This document shows, in pieces, positions 32,284 through 44,206 of a DNA stretch of 64,000 bases. Under the pieces are notes generated by a model. It saw nothing but the letters and a program-made list of their open reading frames with translations. It was not told the DNA's origin and did no database searches. The stretch is from Setomelanomma holmii. Lineage: Eukaryota; Ascomycota; Dothideomycetes; Pleosporales; Phaeosphaeriaceae. Where the stretch lies: NCBI GenBank assembly GCA_010015745.1, contig ML978180.1:248001-312000 (forward strand), read 5' to 3'. Positions within the stretch are counted from its first letter, which is position 1, and every line of letters starts with the position of its first letter. The position numbers and the translations under genes are program-made.

Positions 32284-35200
32284 TCAATGAACAGGTGCAG
32301 CTGCACGCCTGGCCCAGGTGGTGGCCTGATGCGCAGAAGTCGAAGTCGGAGTGGACGCTGGGGTGGAGCGGTTGTTGTTCCAAGCGTTTGCCGTAGAAGG
32401 ACGGGACGAGTTACTCGGACGCTCGCTCTGTCCTTGTTGCGATGGCTTGTGTGGGCGGTCTTTCGTGACGGACGAGGGTGAGCCGTTGGTGACATTGCTT
32501 CGCTTGGGCTTGTTGTACTGGCCTGTCGTCTTGACTCCTCGCCGGGGTCGCGGCATGGACTTGCTAATTGCTTCGCTCATGTTGTTAAGACGAACAATAA
32601 CATCGATTTTCTGCGCGGTTCGCTCAATATCGAAAGACTCTAGTCTTCTTTGTGTAAAAGGATTCTCAATCTTCTTGAATTTGATAAGCACAGTGTCATC
32701 CGTTGATGCGGCAACAGCAGGCTCGTTGGCAGCCAGATGTGATACTTTGGACAGCCTCACAGTAGGCAGTGAGCCAAACTCGCGATCCTCAAAGAGTGCT
32801 TCAGTTCCTCTGCGTGTGATCACATCCTTGCCGCGATCTTCAGCGAATATGCGCTTGGCGGGTGCGTTGGGCAGAGAGACCGTCGCTGAACCGCCTGGTC
32901 CACGGACTTCAAGAGCAGCTTTGGAAGATGCAGTAACTGGGAGGGACCCTAGTCTCGAAGGCAATGCCGGCGCAACAGCGTCAGCAGATCTCGTGGTAGC
33001 AGCCTGTGCAGCTTGTGTAGATGAAGTACCCGGTTTCTCGAGGAGTTTATTAAAACGTGCTTGCCATTCCGGGTTCATAGCCAACGGACGAGCGCCTAAG
33101 CCGGGGCCACCGCGCGGTGGCATGCTCACAGGGGTTTCGACTGGCACAGCTCCTCCAACGAACGGAGGAGGCAGTCGCACAACAGGCGAAGGCTTTGGGA
33201 GTCTAACCAGAGGAGTACCTGTGCTGCTAGTAAAGGCAGGGTGACTCTCTGTTTCTGGAGGGGGCGGGGGAGAGTCCACCTTGCTTGACAGGGTAGGAGC
33301 TGGGTGTGAGACGGGCTCAGTCGAGCGAGGGAAGAAGCGTGAGGCACGGGGTCCATTGGTCTGTTGTAGAGGACCTTGGCTTAGCGCCTGTGGCGGCGAA
33401 GGCCCTTCGTAAACCAGCTTCGTCTCATCCTTCTTGGGACCATTTGGCAAGACTTTATTGCCAGCAACTTTGTCATGCAAAGTAGTCTGAGACTGCCCGC
33501 GCTGATCCTTGTACGTCTCCCGAATTTCTGGCCGGAACGTCTCGCCTCCCATCCGCTCCAAGTCCTGTCGCGCCTTCACCTTCATGTTCTGGTCGTCTTG
33601 GGCGATATGGGCCTTGTAATCACCCCAGCCACTACCGGGAGGTGGCGCAATGGGACCAGGGCGGGCAGATGGCCCTGCTGACGTTGCCAATGGGCTGGGA
33701 CGAGGATGCATGGCCTGGGCTGCTGGAGTTGCACTCGTAGGCTGTTGGTGAGGGGGCTGACCTGCCATTGATCCGGTCGACGCAGATTGCGGCTGCACGG
33801 AGACTGGTTGCTGTGAAGTCGGGCGGTTCTGGCTGCGGTCATAGGCCGATCCAAAGGTGCCGTTTCCAAGAGCACGATCCTTCGCAGCTGGCGGAGGTCC
33901 CCAGACTTGGGATGTCCACCCTCGAGCTTGCGGCGCGGCTGATTGCCAACTCGCTTGCGACCTTGGTCCCGCTGGAGCAGAGCTTTCTGGATGCTGTGCT
34001 TGGTTCTTATCTTCAGCAGACTGTGTAACCTTCTCGTGATCCTTCGTCAAGCCATCAGGTGATTTGACATGTTTCTGGTTCGGTGAAGGTGGAGGTTTGC
34101 CTTGATTTTCGACATGTGCTGGCGCAGCTGAGGAGGATGGCGCTGGTTCTGCCGATGGAGGGACCTTGGATCCTTCTGTTGGCGACGACTTGTGAACAGG
34201 ATGTGCATGGTGGACCTTCATCATGCCATACTGAGCAATTTCGCCATCATTTGTCGGCACAGGTGGTTTTGGCGGTGACTGCACAGTCGCAGGCACTGCC
34301 TTGTCTTTCCGAGGTGAGCGTTCAGGCGCTTGCGACGGTAGCTGCTCCTTAACTTTCGGTGGTCCCATGGCTGCTAGCCTTTTGGCGAGACGTTCCTTCC
34401 GTTCGGCCTCTTCCTTCTCCTCCGCTTCTCGTTCTTGCTGTTTCTTCAGCCTAGCGCGCTCAATCTTATCTGTCATTAGACGCTTTTGCACTTCAACAGG
34501 ATCCTCGACTGAAGCCACCGGAACAGCGGCTGGTGTGTCGTGAGCGCCTGACGAGGCCACTGAACCGTAAGGGGAGGCTGGGTGCGCATGTGCCACGTTG
34601 GGGGATACCCCATGTGCAACAGACGGCTGTTGCGAAGCTGCCGATTCTGAAGGTTCGACACTATTGACCGAGTGGGAACCGCGTCGCTCGAGGTCCATAG
34701 GTACGCTAGGCATATCCGGCGGTCGTCTATCAAATGACATGCGTCGACCATTGCTTCCACTAAGGTTAGAAGAATTCCTCCTCCTGCCCCATGTGGGCAT
34801 ATCGCCGCCTGATCTAGAGGTCTGGAAAGCTGCAGATGGCTCTGCCGGACCACCGTCTTGTGATGGTCGTTGCAGCACAGAGGGCTGCTGCCGGAAGCCG
34901 GAATCCCGCATGGAACCCCTTCGCATCTCGTTGACGGGCTCGTAGCGACCACTATGCGAATTGAAGAGCTCGGGGCGACCGCCTCTGTCGTCGCGCCATG
35001 AGCGATTGAAGTCATCTGGCGCAATCTCTTTGGCAGGAAGCGGGGGCATAGGATCGTATCCGTACGAATCGCGCTGAGAGAAACGCTGCTGAGGTGGCTG
35101 CGCTGGAGGGTTGATTTGCACTGGCGGAACTTTCTCAACTGGCGGTAATGTTGCCCACGGCGATTTCTTTTCTGAAGCAAGGGGTTTGGCTACCAGAGTT

Positions 35201-36441
35201 GGTTTCTCTGGCTGACCCTTCAGCACAAGACTGGTTCTTCCTCCAGCAGGTTGTGCGTGTGCACCTGGTTTGAGGATGGTCTTGGTACCTCCAGTGACGC
35301 TGGACTTTGGTGTCGTGCTTGTCGCGGGAGGTGCGGGCTTCGCGGGCTCAGAGTTTGTCTCTGGCGCTTTTAGTATCGTCTTTGGCTCCTCGACTGGTGG
35401 CGCTTCGTTTTCCTGCACTGCACCGGAAGACTTGGTTCCATCCATCCACTGCACGGTATCTGGAGCCCAGTCGTCTTCATCATCGTCAATATCTGCCCAC
35501 TTGGCTTCTTTTCCCGCTTCGTCGGCCTGAAGTCGCGTGGCAAGGTGGATACCATATTGCTGCTTCAGCTCCTCGTCGGTAAACTGCTTCGGTGGCGCGG
35601 GTGGCACAGGTTGGTTCTTATTCCAGACTTTGCTCGCATCAGGGCCCGCGCTTGCGCCATTGGTCTTCCCGAGACTACGGGGAGCGTTGGCTGTGCCCGA
35701 TTTGGCCACGAGACGAGGTTTTGCGGTGAGAAGCGATGCCGAGCTTGCGGGAGCAGCAGGTGTGGCTTTGTCGCCCGGCCGTGCTGCTGGCGTCGAGACT
35801 GCCGATTTGGCGAGAAAGTTCTTCGTCACGGATACAGATTTGAAGGTAGACGGTTTCTTCATCGAATTTGTCCGAACATGACCGGCGTCTCGTTTCGACT
35901 GGTCCACGCTGCCCGGCCGGCTGATGTCTGTATCTGAACCGCCGCTTGCGTCTGCTATGGCCTGCTCAGCCGAGTCGCCATTGAGCAGTTGTTTGTCGCT
36001 ATCTTGAATCGATGCACCTGGCTTTGGGGCTTGTCAGCACACTGCCAGCACACTGCCAGCACTTCTTCTCCGCCAAACCCTACGTACCGTAGTCGCAGCT
36101 CCGTCGTTCTGGCTCAAATCGGTCGCGTGGGCACTGTTCGCATCCGTCACAAGCAAGGTGGGTTCGAGAGTCGTCGAAGTCGCAGTCGTAAGGCCCAAAG
36201 GCAGCTCGCCGTCGGCGGCGGGGGTGTTGGTAGTTGACGCAGTATCGTCGATGGGCGCGGGACGACCCACCGACTGTGCTTCCTTTACCACATCTTTGGT
36301 GACCTGCTCTGCCATAACAGTTTCCGGAACTGTCGTGGCCAAGGAATCGTTGTCAGAAGCGTGCTCAGTGTCAAATGAGGAAATGGAGGTCGTGGGCGTC
36401 GACAGCTGCGTGTCGGGCCCGGCCGAGTGTCCATCGACCAT
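32284..36441 (-). CDS. very large disordered fungal protein, function unknown
   Basis: Two exons in reading order, 36441-36088 and 36021-32284, give 1363 aa. The 66-nt intron opens GTACGT, has a GTGCTGAC branch-like site and ends AAAG; this join is the one that keeps phase. The protein is rich in Pro, Ser, Ala and Gln. Three islands look ordered or conserved. One is acidic, near residue 230: DEELKQQYGIHLATRLQAD, then KWADIDDDEDDWAPDT. The second is a charged helix near residue 650, rich in Glu/Lys/Arg. The third is a C-terminal block, IENPFTQRRLESFDIERTAQ, then VIVRLNNMSEAISKSMPRPR. The Gly/Arg and Gln/Asn-poor low-complexity layout recalls RNA-granule or translation-related scaffolds, but that is inference. 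I recall similar proteins in Pezizomycotina without a studied function. Confidence 0.82.
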
Positions 36442-37256
36442 GCGCGCGAGGTGACTAAGAAATGCGGATGATATTCACCTAAAGTCAGATGCTACAAGTC
36501 GCCACGAGGATGGAGTGGGCGCTTCCGCAGAAACGCTTTCTGCGCGTGTCCTGGGCTGACGCGGCGAATGTGGAGGTTTCGGCTTCGAGATGAGGTGGTC
36601 GCTCGCAGTGAGGCAGGCGCGTCGGTGTGTTGGGTCGCGCAGTGTGTGCCGAACGGCGTGGAGCTTCGTCCGGGAGGATAATGGGTCGACGGCAGCCCTG
36701 GAGATGCGGGGCGCGTTGTTGTATGGCGGGAGTATAGGAGTTGAGTACAGAGTGCAGCTAGTCGGTAGCAAGTGAGGCGGTCTTGGCGGCAGCGGAACCT
36801 CTTTGTGGCAGCGCAGTACTTTCTGCACACGTCACACAGGAGTTTCTGGCGCCGTTTCAGGACAGCTCTATGACTGTCCCGTGACTACTGGCATGGTCGA
36901 CGGTTGGGTGGCAGCGCAATGCAAAGGCAGACCCCGTCGCACGTGGCAGGCACTTCACATGCTCCAGGGCAGGCAGGAGTCACCATGGATCCGTGGGCGA
37001 CATGACAGGTCAGAGTAACGCAACTTGAGACAGCATCGAGATGACTCCAGCCTCCTCCTGATCTAATTTGAGAATAATAGCTTTCTGGATCTGAAGATGC
37101 CATACCTCTGCTCTGACGATAGAACATTTGGAACAATCAAGATTGACCACTGTCATGCAAGGAACCCAATCATTCTAAAGCTTGATTGGTGGCTACATTT
37201 CTACATTTACAAGTCCAGTCCGTTCGCTCGCGATCCATCATGCGCCAAAGACCAGC
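36442..37256. other. intergenic region
   Basis: 815 bp between the start of the large disordered protein gene and the stop of ATP17. It holds the promoter of the former and the 3' UTR of the latter. Overlapping minus-strand frames at 36475-36830 are Arg/His/Pro-rich and look random. Confidence 0.5.
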
Positions 37257-37918
37257 TTAGTGGGTGTTGTTCTTGTGGTGGCCTGGAGGATGTGAGTCAC
37301 TTCGCAAGGGTGCTTATTAAATGGGACTTACGCAGATGGAAGTAGTAGTTCTGTGCGTAGCCGAACGCGATGAGGAAGCCAATGACGTGAACAAGTGCTA
37401 CATATGGTCAGTCTGCGCAGCTCATAATTGTCCCTTGCCGCCGTCCAAGCTGAGGTGCGGCTTCGGGTATATCTTTAAAGGTACGCACGTCGTCCTGAGG
37501 CGTTCTTGCCCATGTACTTCTTCTGGTAGCGACCAAGAAGTCCCTTGCCCTCAGGCTCAGGAGCTGGGCCCCGGGGCAGCTTCTCGTAGAAGCTCACAAC
37601 CTTCTGCATGCGCACCGCGTTGGGAGAGGCGCCGATGACCTTGAAATCTCCGTCAGTCTGGTACCTCCGAAAGTAGAAAATGCGCCGGGTTGTTGTGGGA
37701 TATAGGCCGACGTTCGAGCGGTGATGCGGTCAACCGAGGACGAGGTGGGTGGGCGTGCCGGCTTGTCGCGGCCATCGGATCGTGAGTGTGGGATTTCTTA
37801 CATTGGGAGAAGCAATCTAGGAGTGCTGTCAGTGTGATGCGCTACGGGGGAGTGAACGTAGAGATCGAACCTTGGGAGGGATGAGGGTCGAGAGACCGCG
37901 CTTTTGAATGAAGCTCAT
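37257..37918 (-). CDS. ATP17: mitochondrial ATP synthase subunit f
   Basis: Five small exons in reading order: 37918-37871, 37816-37802, 37639-37489, 37397-37332 and 37282-37257, giving 101 aa. Exon phases close exactly. Subunit f sits in the membrane sector of the F1Fo ATP synthase and helps dimer formation in the inner membrane. The N terminus MSFIQKRGLSTLIPPK is a short presequence. The family core follows: VVSFYEKLPRGPAPEPEGKG, YQKKYMGKNASG, then the membrane helix PLVHVIGFLIAFGYAQNYYF and the basic end HLRHHK. Exon 2 has only 15 nt and exon 5 only 26 nt, which automated callers could miss. The gene lies head to head with NDUFS4, another inner-membrane OXPHOS subunit. Confidence 0.94.
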
Positions 37919-38184
37919 CTTGGCGGCTGGGTCTTCATTAGCATCAATTGCAATCGTGCCAGACTGTCCTTCACGTAGCGACGCACCTGGGCTGGCAAGA
38001 CGATGTGGGGAGATGGGGTCGACGGTGAGTTTGAGCAAGAAGCTGCAACTGCGAGATTCTGCCGCCCGGCGTCTGCCGCCAAGCATCCTAGCTCCATAGG
38101 CCATAGGCCATAGGCCATAGGCCCTGGAGTGCCATCGTCGACATCACACGGCGCAATTGCTCGCCTCTCCACACCACGCCCACC
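37919..38184. promoter_or_regulatory. 266-bp divergent promoter of ATP17 and NDUFS4
   Basis: Start codons of two nuclear OXPHOS genes lie 266 bp apart and point away from each other, so this segment must carry both promoters or one bidirectional promoter. It contains a perfect 7-bp tandem repeat (see the entry at 38094). Two near-match CCAAT-like boxes could be read, but none is clear. Confidence 0.7.
38094..38121. repeat. 7-bp tandem repeat, four copies
   Basis: Four perfect head-to-tail copies of CCATAGG lie inside the ATP17/NDUFS4 promoter, about 65 bp from the NDUFS4 start. The copies could be a microsatellite or repeated protein-binding sites. Confidence 0.95.
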
Positions 38185-38954
38185 ATGTCCGCCCTGCCGA
38201 GATCAATTGGATCCCGAATCTTCTCCCCTGCCCTGCGGCCGTCTGCGGCGAGGGTCGTTGCTCCCAGACACCGCGCATATGGTACTGAGCCCGACAGCAA
38301 GACGAGCCCTAGCGATGCGCCCGCCGTCGCCGTCAACAGCGAGTCAACACAGATCCGTGAGGAAGGGGCAGCGGAGGGAATCAGACACCAGCCCGACTAC
38401 AATGTGGCCATCGATTACAGGACCTCGTGCGTCTATGTCTGCATGCAGTGCTCCCGAGCCTATCTGACATGCCCTACAGCAACTTCTCCCCCATTCCCAA
38501 GCGCGTCATGGACGGCAGCGAGCCTGGTGAGAGTGTAGCTGCAGCTGTGCTCTCTGGTGCCCCCGTTGATCTCCAGGCGCGCACTGTACGGTATGCCACG
38601 CCCGTTCCGCATAGCATAAAGAGGCTCCGTATTGACTGGGCCAGCATCTACCGCCCCACCAAGACCGCTACACAATCCGGTAACTGGAACTCATCACATT
38701 GGCTAATGGACTGGGACGTATTGCCCAAGGGCCACCGATGGGAGAACCCGTTGATGGGCTGGCAGTCGTCCGCCGATTTCATGAACGGCCATCGCATTCA
38801 GTTCAAGAGCAAGGAGGACGCCATTGCTTTTGCGAACAAGCAGGGCTATGAGTATTTCGTGCAGGAACCAAATAAGCGAAAGTTCGTCCCCAAGGCATAC
38901 GCTAACCTTTTCACGCATAAGCCAGGCAAGCTGAAGGTTGTATACACAAAGTGA
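38185..38954 (+). CDS. NDUFS4: NADH dehydrogenase (complex I) subunit NDUFS4 / 21 kDa
   Basis: Three exons, 38185-38426, 38480-38590 and 38645-38954, give 220 aa. The subunit stabilises the NADH-oxidising module of complex I in the mitochondrial matrix arm. The N-terminal 35 residues (MSALPRSIGSRIFSPAL) are Arg/Ser-rich without acids, a typical presequence. The family core includes IYRPTKTATQSGNWN, the block KGHRWENPLMGWQSSADFM, and ANKQGYEYFVQEP with KFVPKAYANLF. Intron 1 joins DYRTS to NFSPIPKR. Intron 2 is 54 nt with no in-frame stop. I accept it because splicing gives the conserved TVRIYRPTKT, while the unspliced frame inserts 18 unrelated residues. Confidence 0.96.
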
Positions 38955-39649
38955 GAGAGTGCTACAAGAGCTGAGCGCCCGCTAAATGTACATATTGGTC
39001 TCAGGAAGTCTTTTTTCTTGTTGTTCGTGCTTCATGCCGTCCTCGTGTTGTCGAACTAGCCAATCTGTCGTGGAATTGTGCTGCACTCGTGTCAAAGAGC
39101 TTGGAGACCACACAGTGCAACCGCCCGACACGCTCTCTCTGAGCATGCCTCGGTAGAACTCGTTTGTATATCCCGCGTAGGAGGGCATGTGACGGCACGA
39201 CACGGCCTGATTGGCGACATCATATCTGCTGATAAGGGCGGCAATGTGAAGTGACTGTATCGCACAAGCAATCAACGGCCTACATCTATGTATCGAGCTC
39301 AGGTTCTTGACTCTTTTCCGGACCCAGGCTATAACATCCAAGAGCTACCCCGACATATACACGCGCAGTTACCTCGTGCGCACAGCTTTCTCCAACGTAC
39401 GGATGGTGAAGGTTGCAAAGGGAAGTTGAGCTCTTCCCACACAGCTATGGACCCTTCACTTCACTTTGGAGATTCGCATTCACCACTACTCCAGGATGTC
39501 TGTCCGTATACAAAACTTTTTTGGTCGAAATCCTCCTCCAATGGACACTCTTCCGCCAGCGCACCCCACGTTCGTTTCGTCAATTGTTGAGCTTCGCACA
39601 CGCACATCCACGCAGCCTGCTCCCAAAGCATCACTTCCGAGTCGAGAAC
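38955..39649. other. intergenic region
   Basis: 695 bp between NDUFS4 and the small plus-strand gene. Frames on both strands (for example 38982-39341 minus) have no domain. Confidence 0.45.
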
Positions 39650-40055
39650 ATGGGTCGCGGCGCCTATGATACTACGGACAGCGATGCCCAACGTCCGCAA
39701 TCTGCTGCAGTGGCGTATGTACATAACGTGCATCACAATGCACAAGCACAAGCTGAGGTACGGCATTGAAGGCCTCCTCTGTATATCATGAGGTTAACAA
39801 GACATAGCGCGAAGCGAGAGTTCAGGCGGAGCTCGAACATATTGCGAAGCTGAAGAGGGCCAAGAAGTCGCTCGGTCTACGCGTATGTTCTGAATTATTG
39901 TCTATTGTGTTGGGTATCACTGACGAGTGTATGTACAGGCAGCCAAAAATGCCGCCAAAGAAGCAGCAGAAAATGCCGCGAAGGCTCCCAAGGAGGAGCT
40001 AAATGACTCCAAAAAGATGCGAAAAAGTCGTGAAGACCGGTGGGCTGTTCTATGA
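39650..40055 (+). CDS. small basic protein, function unknown
   Basis: Three exons, 39650-39757, 39808-39882 and 39939-40055, give 99 aa, all joined in phase 0 with GTACGG, GTATGT and consensus acceptors. The first exon encodes a polar N terminus (MGRGAYDTTDSDAQ). The second encodes a charged helix (REARVQAELEHIAKLKRAKK), and the third an Ala/Lys helix ending SREDRWAVL. The middle could form a short coiled coil. I do not recognise a family. The consistent splicing and good codon-to-codon protein character support a real gene. It is convergent with the esterase gene, 160 bp apart. Confidence 0.65.
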
Positions 40056-40215
40056 TGCAACACAGCCATGCAGACCTCCTTCTATGCTTCCGGATGCCGC
40101 AAACGATAGTACTGGTCGTTCAATCAATCCTTGTTTTCCTCCAAGAACTCTGACACAACATTCATAAAGTCCGTTCCAACATTCGTGTTCTTCATTTTGG
40201 GTGTTGTCTTTGTCG

Positions 40216-41044
40216 TTACTTTTGACGCCTAGCATCCAACGTCACCCTCCGTGCTCCCAGAATACCGCGCGATCGACTTACTGCTTGGATTGCATCCTTA
40301 GTGGAACTGAGGAACTTGGTAGCCATCTTCTCGTTGCCAGATGTGTTGGGGTGCTCGCCATCCTCGGTGTCTGCAACGGGGTCATATCCAGTGAAGTTGT
40401 CCACGAAACGGACAGGTGAATCAGCAGTCGACTTGGTGGGCGCGTAGTCCTTAATCTTAGCGGATAGGGCAGCAATGTCCTTAGAGTTGTTGGGGTAGGC
40501 CGACGTATCCCAGCGCTTGGGGTCGACAGGAGTCAGATTCGACCACACAATCTGCACCTTTGGGTTCTTGGTCCTCATCTGAGCAATCAAAGTGTCGTAA
40601 GCTTTGAAGATCTCATCCTGAGACTTGTGACCCAAGATGATGTCGTTGTGGCCGAGGAACATGATGACAACGTCAACAGTCGGTTGTTGGTTTAACCAGG
40701 TGGTGAGGTTGCCCTTTGCTGCATAGTCCGTGGCTTGCGATCCGGAGTGGCCTTCATGGTCGTTGTCCGATCCAGGGAATTGGGTCACGCAGTCTGCGGA
40801 CCCTACTTGCGAGCCGACGAAGTCCACGTTTGTTACACCAGCAGCCTTGAGCTTGTTGAACAGGTTGTTACGCCAGCATCGCTATGTCGAGATCAGCATG
40901 GGTGGTTGGATGATGATGGCAAGGGGCAAAACATACTGTGACAATGGAAGCACCGAACGGCATAACCTTGACAGTTGACTGAGCCATAGCATGGCCAGCC
41001 AGACTGAGCAGCCCAAAGGCCGTGATAGCACCAAACTTGACCAT
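40216..41044 (-). CDS. secreted SGNH/GDSL esterase (CE3-like)
   Basis: Two exons in reading order, 41044-40937 and 40881-40216, give 257 aa. A signal peptide is evident (MVKFGAITAFGLLSLAGHAMA, cleavage likely after AMA). SGNH blocks are visible. Block I has the nucleophile Ser in VMPFGASIVT at the end of exon 1. Block III is MFLGHNDI, and block V has Asp and His in DGEHPNTSGNEKMA. Fungal proteins with this layout act as esterases on acetylated plant cell-wall sugars (carbohydrate esterase 3 type), so a secreted wall-degrading role is likely. The usual Asp before the nucleophile Ser is Ala here, a variation also seen as Ser in this branch. An adjacent ATG at 41047 would add one Met. Confidence 0.93.
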
Positions 41045-44000
41045 CATGAAAGACGGCCGACGACGAGTGACAAGGTTCACAAGAGAGGGGAGGAAGTTTG
41101 GTCGAGGTTCGGAAGAAAGTTTGGGGTAGAGGCTAGGTTAAGGCTGATATCGAATTCGGCAGTGGCGCTTCTAGTAGATATTCCGCCAGCCAGAACGTGT
41201 CAGGCTCCCAAGGGAACAGGCGGCTATGACCGAGAGTCGAGAAGGTCTTGAAAACAGGTCGGGTGGTTCGTGTGGGGGGGGAGCGTGTATAGTGTACCAC
41301 AATTATCTTAAGACTCCTCTGTAGCAGTCCAACGAACCCAAGACGAGTACGCTGATATAGTTCCTTAAGCCGGAGATCTGTTCAGCCAAGTCTAAACATC
41401 AAGGACGCCGAGCGACTTTAATAAGTCACTCAGCCCATGATCCTACCGCGGAAACGCTCAGACACTTACCGGCGGAGCCTGACGCTGCTCCCAGACGGGC
41501 TCGCCTTAACGCCATCACCGCTCCCATAACTCGCCCTAGTCTCAGTCACCACTTGCCGACCGGGATGTGAGCCAGAGCATGCCCCATGTGCGCGAGTATG
41601 TCTGGCTAGATTGCCCAGCCCCAGGGGGAAGCGGCTGTGCCTGGGGCCTTGGGGGCTGGCTCAAAAACCCTTGCAATTTTGTAGCACTTACCACATCGCG
41701 AATAGATCTTACTCTGAGGCCTGGGGCCGAAAGGATCAGATCCTTTGATGGGGTTGCAAAAGGACGAGGCCTCGCGGGTGCGCAGCGTCATGCTCGCATC
41801 AGCGCGCACATCTTCAACATTGAGCAAGTCGTCCGAGGAAAAACTCAGCTGGACGTGGAAAGCCACGATACTGAGCCGGCGGAGATGTTCAGCGGTCTAG
41901 CCGCAAAAACTCCCCAAAGTACCCGGATATACCGATCAATCAACGCAAATGGAAAAGCTGGGGCGTCGGTAGTCAAAAGCTTAGCGACGCGGAGACTGTC
42001 ACGTTGTTTGTTGGCTGAATGATGCGTTGGAACGTGCAACGAAAGGACGACGCTCGTTGGTCCCCGCCCGTCTCCGTGCCTCTTGATTGGAGATGCATGC
42101 TGGACCCCTTTTATTGAATCTTCCGCTTGAGCATACGAGAGCAGAACTTTTAAGAAGTGGAAGCGCTCCGTATTGCAATATTGTGAGTGATGCCTCTCCG
42201 TTCGCTTCTTGGTAGGGTGTCTGACGAGATCCGATGACGATACTACAATAAATCGCATGGAGGAAGGTGGCTCACATTGTGGTGTCGTCAAAAGAGAGAA
42301 ACGACCAGCCTGACAATAAATCCAGGCCCCTGCTTATGATCATCCGCCAGCGCGACTCAAACCAGCTCGTCGGTGAGCTCTCCATGCGGATCATTCTTTA
42401 CCATCGACAGGTGATGCTCAACATCAGTCGATCGATTCGTCGATGAAATACACAACTTTTCCTTTCCGAGACCTACGTGCAACTCCACACGTGCTTCGGT
42501 CAATTCCTGATCCGAGTTCGGTGGCTGCATGACAAATCCCACCGCAACCTCGCGCAATCCAAACTTCAGCGCGGGATGATGAAAAGCGGACATCTTACGG
42601 GACCTGATTTGAGGACGTCAAACACTGCTGGCATCACCGACCTGCTTTGTGAAGCTGTACTGGCGATCTTTACTGATACTCAGTGGGGCGTTTCGTGGCG
42701 CTATGAAACGTCGCTTAAGCTTGACAGCAATTCATCAACACTTTGTCGTCCAGTGGAGATGAGAGCGGCAATAGTATTTGTGAATGCCATTGTGTGCGTC
42801 CACCGAATTGGTGATGCCTATGTGCACGCGCTCGGGGGCGATCATTATGAGCCGAAATCCTTAGTTGGTGTTTGGATCGAAGTTATCCACAACGTCTTGT
42901 GAGGTCCTCGAGATGCTTGCAAGCGTTTTCCGAAAACAAGGCTGCGCCAGGCTGAAGGATGCACAACACTGCTATGAATAGCGTTTGCGTTGGAAATAAG
43001 CTCACGGGCACGCGCAGCCTGAAATCCTGCGAAGCTGCGCCGCATCGCAATTTCGCGTCGGCAGATTTCCTCGGCGAACAAGAACAGTGACATCGCAATC
43101 CCAAGCGCTCGAAATTCCAGAACTTGCAACCTGTCCAAACCGATTGCTGCGGAAGTTGATGCACGCCTGTTTCACAAACGTCGAGTGCAGCGTTGCAGTG
43201 GTGCAGTTCTGTGACGCAATGAGAAGCAGGAACACTTCGCAAACGCTCGTCTCGGTTATCACTGGATTACTCTGCCACGGTATCAGGTCTGGGCAGGAGA
43301 GAGTGAACAGTCGATTTCTCTCGATCCAGTATTTCACACCCTTCCCACATGCTCTATGTATTCAGACTAGACTTATCGTCATCAGGTGCTGCACTAACTC
43401 GTGCCGGCTCAGCTCCACCTTCGCGAACAACGGTCAAACACGTTTGTGCCGTCTTACTGGCGCTTGAACCTCTTCAGAGAATTTTCCAAGTTGCGGTTGC
43501 CACACAGAAGTCTCTGAGGCTATACAGGGTGTCACGGATGGGCAATCTCGAGAGAGAGTCCATACTTGTTCAACCCGAGTCATTGCAAGACCTGGTGCTT
43601 TAGGCCTGGTGAAGACCACGCTCGCCAAACACGATCTATGTATCTCGAGCCAGACGTTACAGGCTGCTTGCAACATGGGTATGGACCGAACTGCCTGAGC
43701 AAGTTCACCGCGGTCAGCATGCTGCATTATTGCTTGATTATGTATGACTATTGTACAGATGAGCACATTCACATACATCACATCCTGACCATGTGTTCAC
43801 CCTTCTGGACATACACGCTCAGACTCGAGGCCGGAAAGCCCTATGCAGATCTGGTATATTTGACCTGACTAGAGCGGCGGCACCTGAGCAGGAGAGGGAT
43901 GTTTTGGAAATGATTCGAATGAATCTTCTGAGAATGCGCCAAAAGAACGTTCGATCAACACCACATCGTGCAACAGGCGGTCCAAAGCTACCTTCGCGAA

Positions 44001-44206
44001 AACGCACGCCTTGCAGGGTTCTGTATAATTTCAAATTTCTTGTCTTTGAAGTTTGTCCATCACAAAATACTCTGGATTTAGCTAGGCCTCCATACGGGCG
44101 TAAATACGTTTCTGACCGCTTGGATACATTGGAGCGGAGCGCGCACGTATTCTTGCCTACCGTGATGCCAACCGACGGTGCCGTTATCGATGTTGACGCT
44201 GTCTCC
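41045..44206. other. 3.2-kb gene-poor region
   Basis: The longest stretch without a supportable gene. Many short frames lie on both strands (for example 41567-42022, 42477-42902, 43087-43467 and 43793-44422 plus), but none has a domain or coherent splicing. One run of nine G residues lies near 41273. I see no terminal repeats, transposase fragment or tRNA. It may be gene-poor spacer or heavily decayed sequence. Confidence 0.45.
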
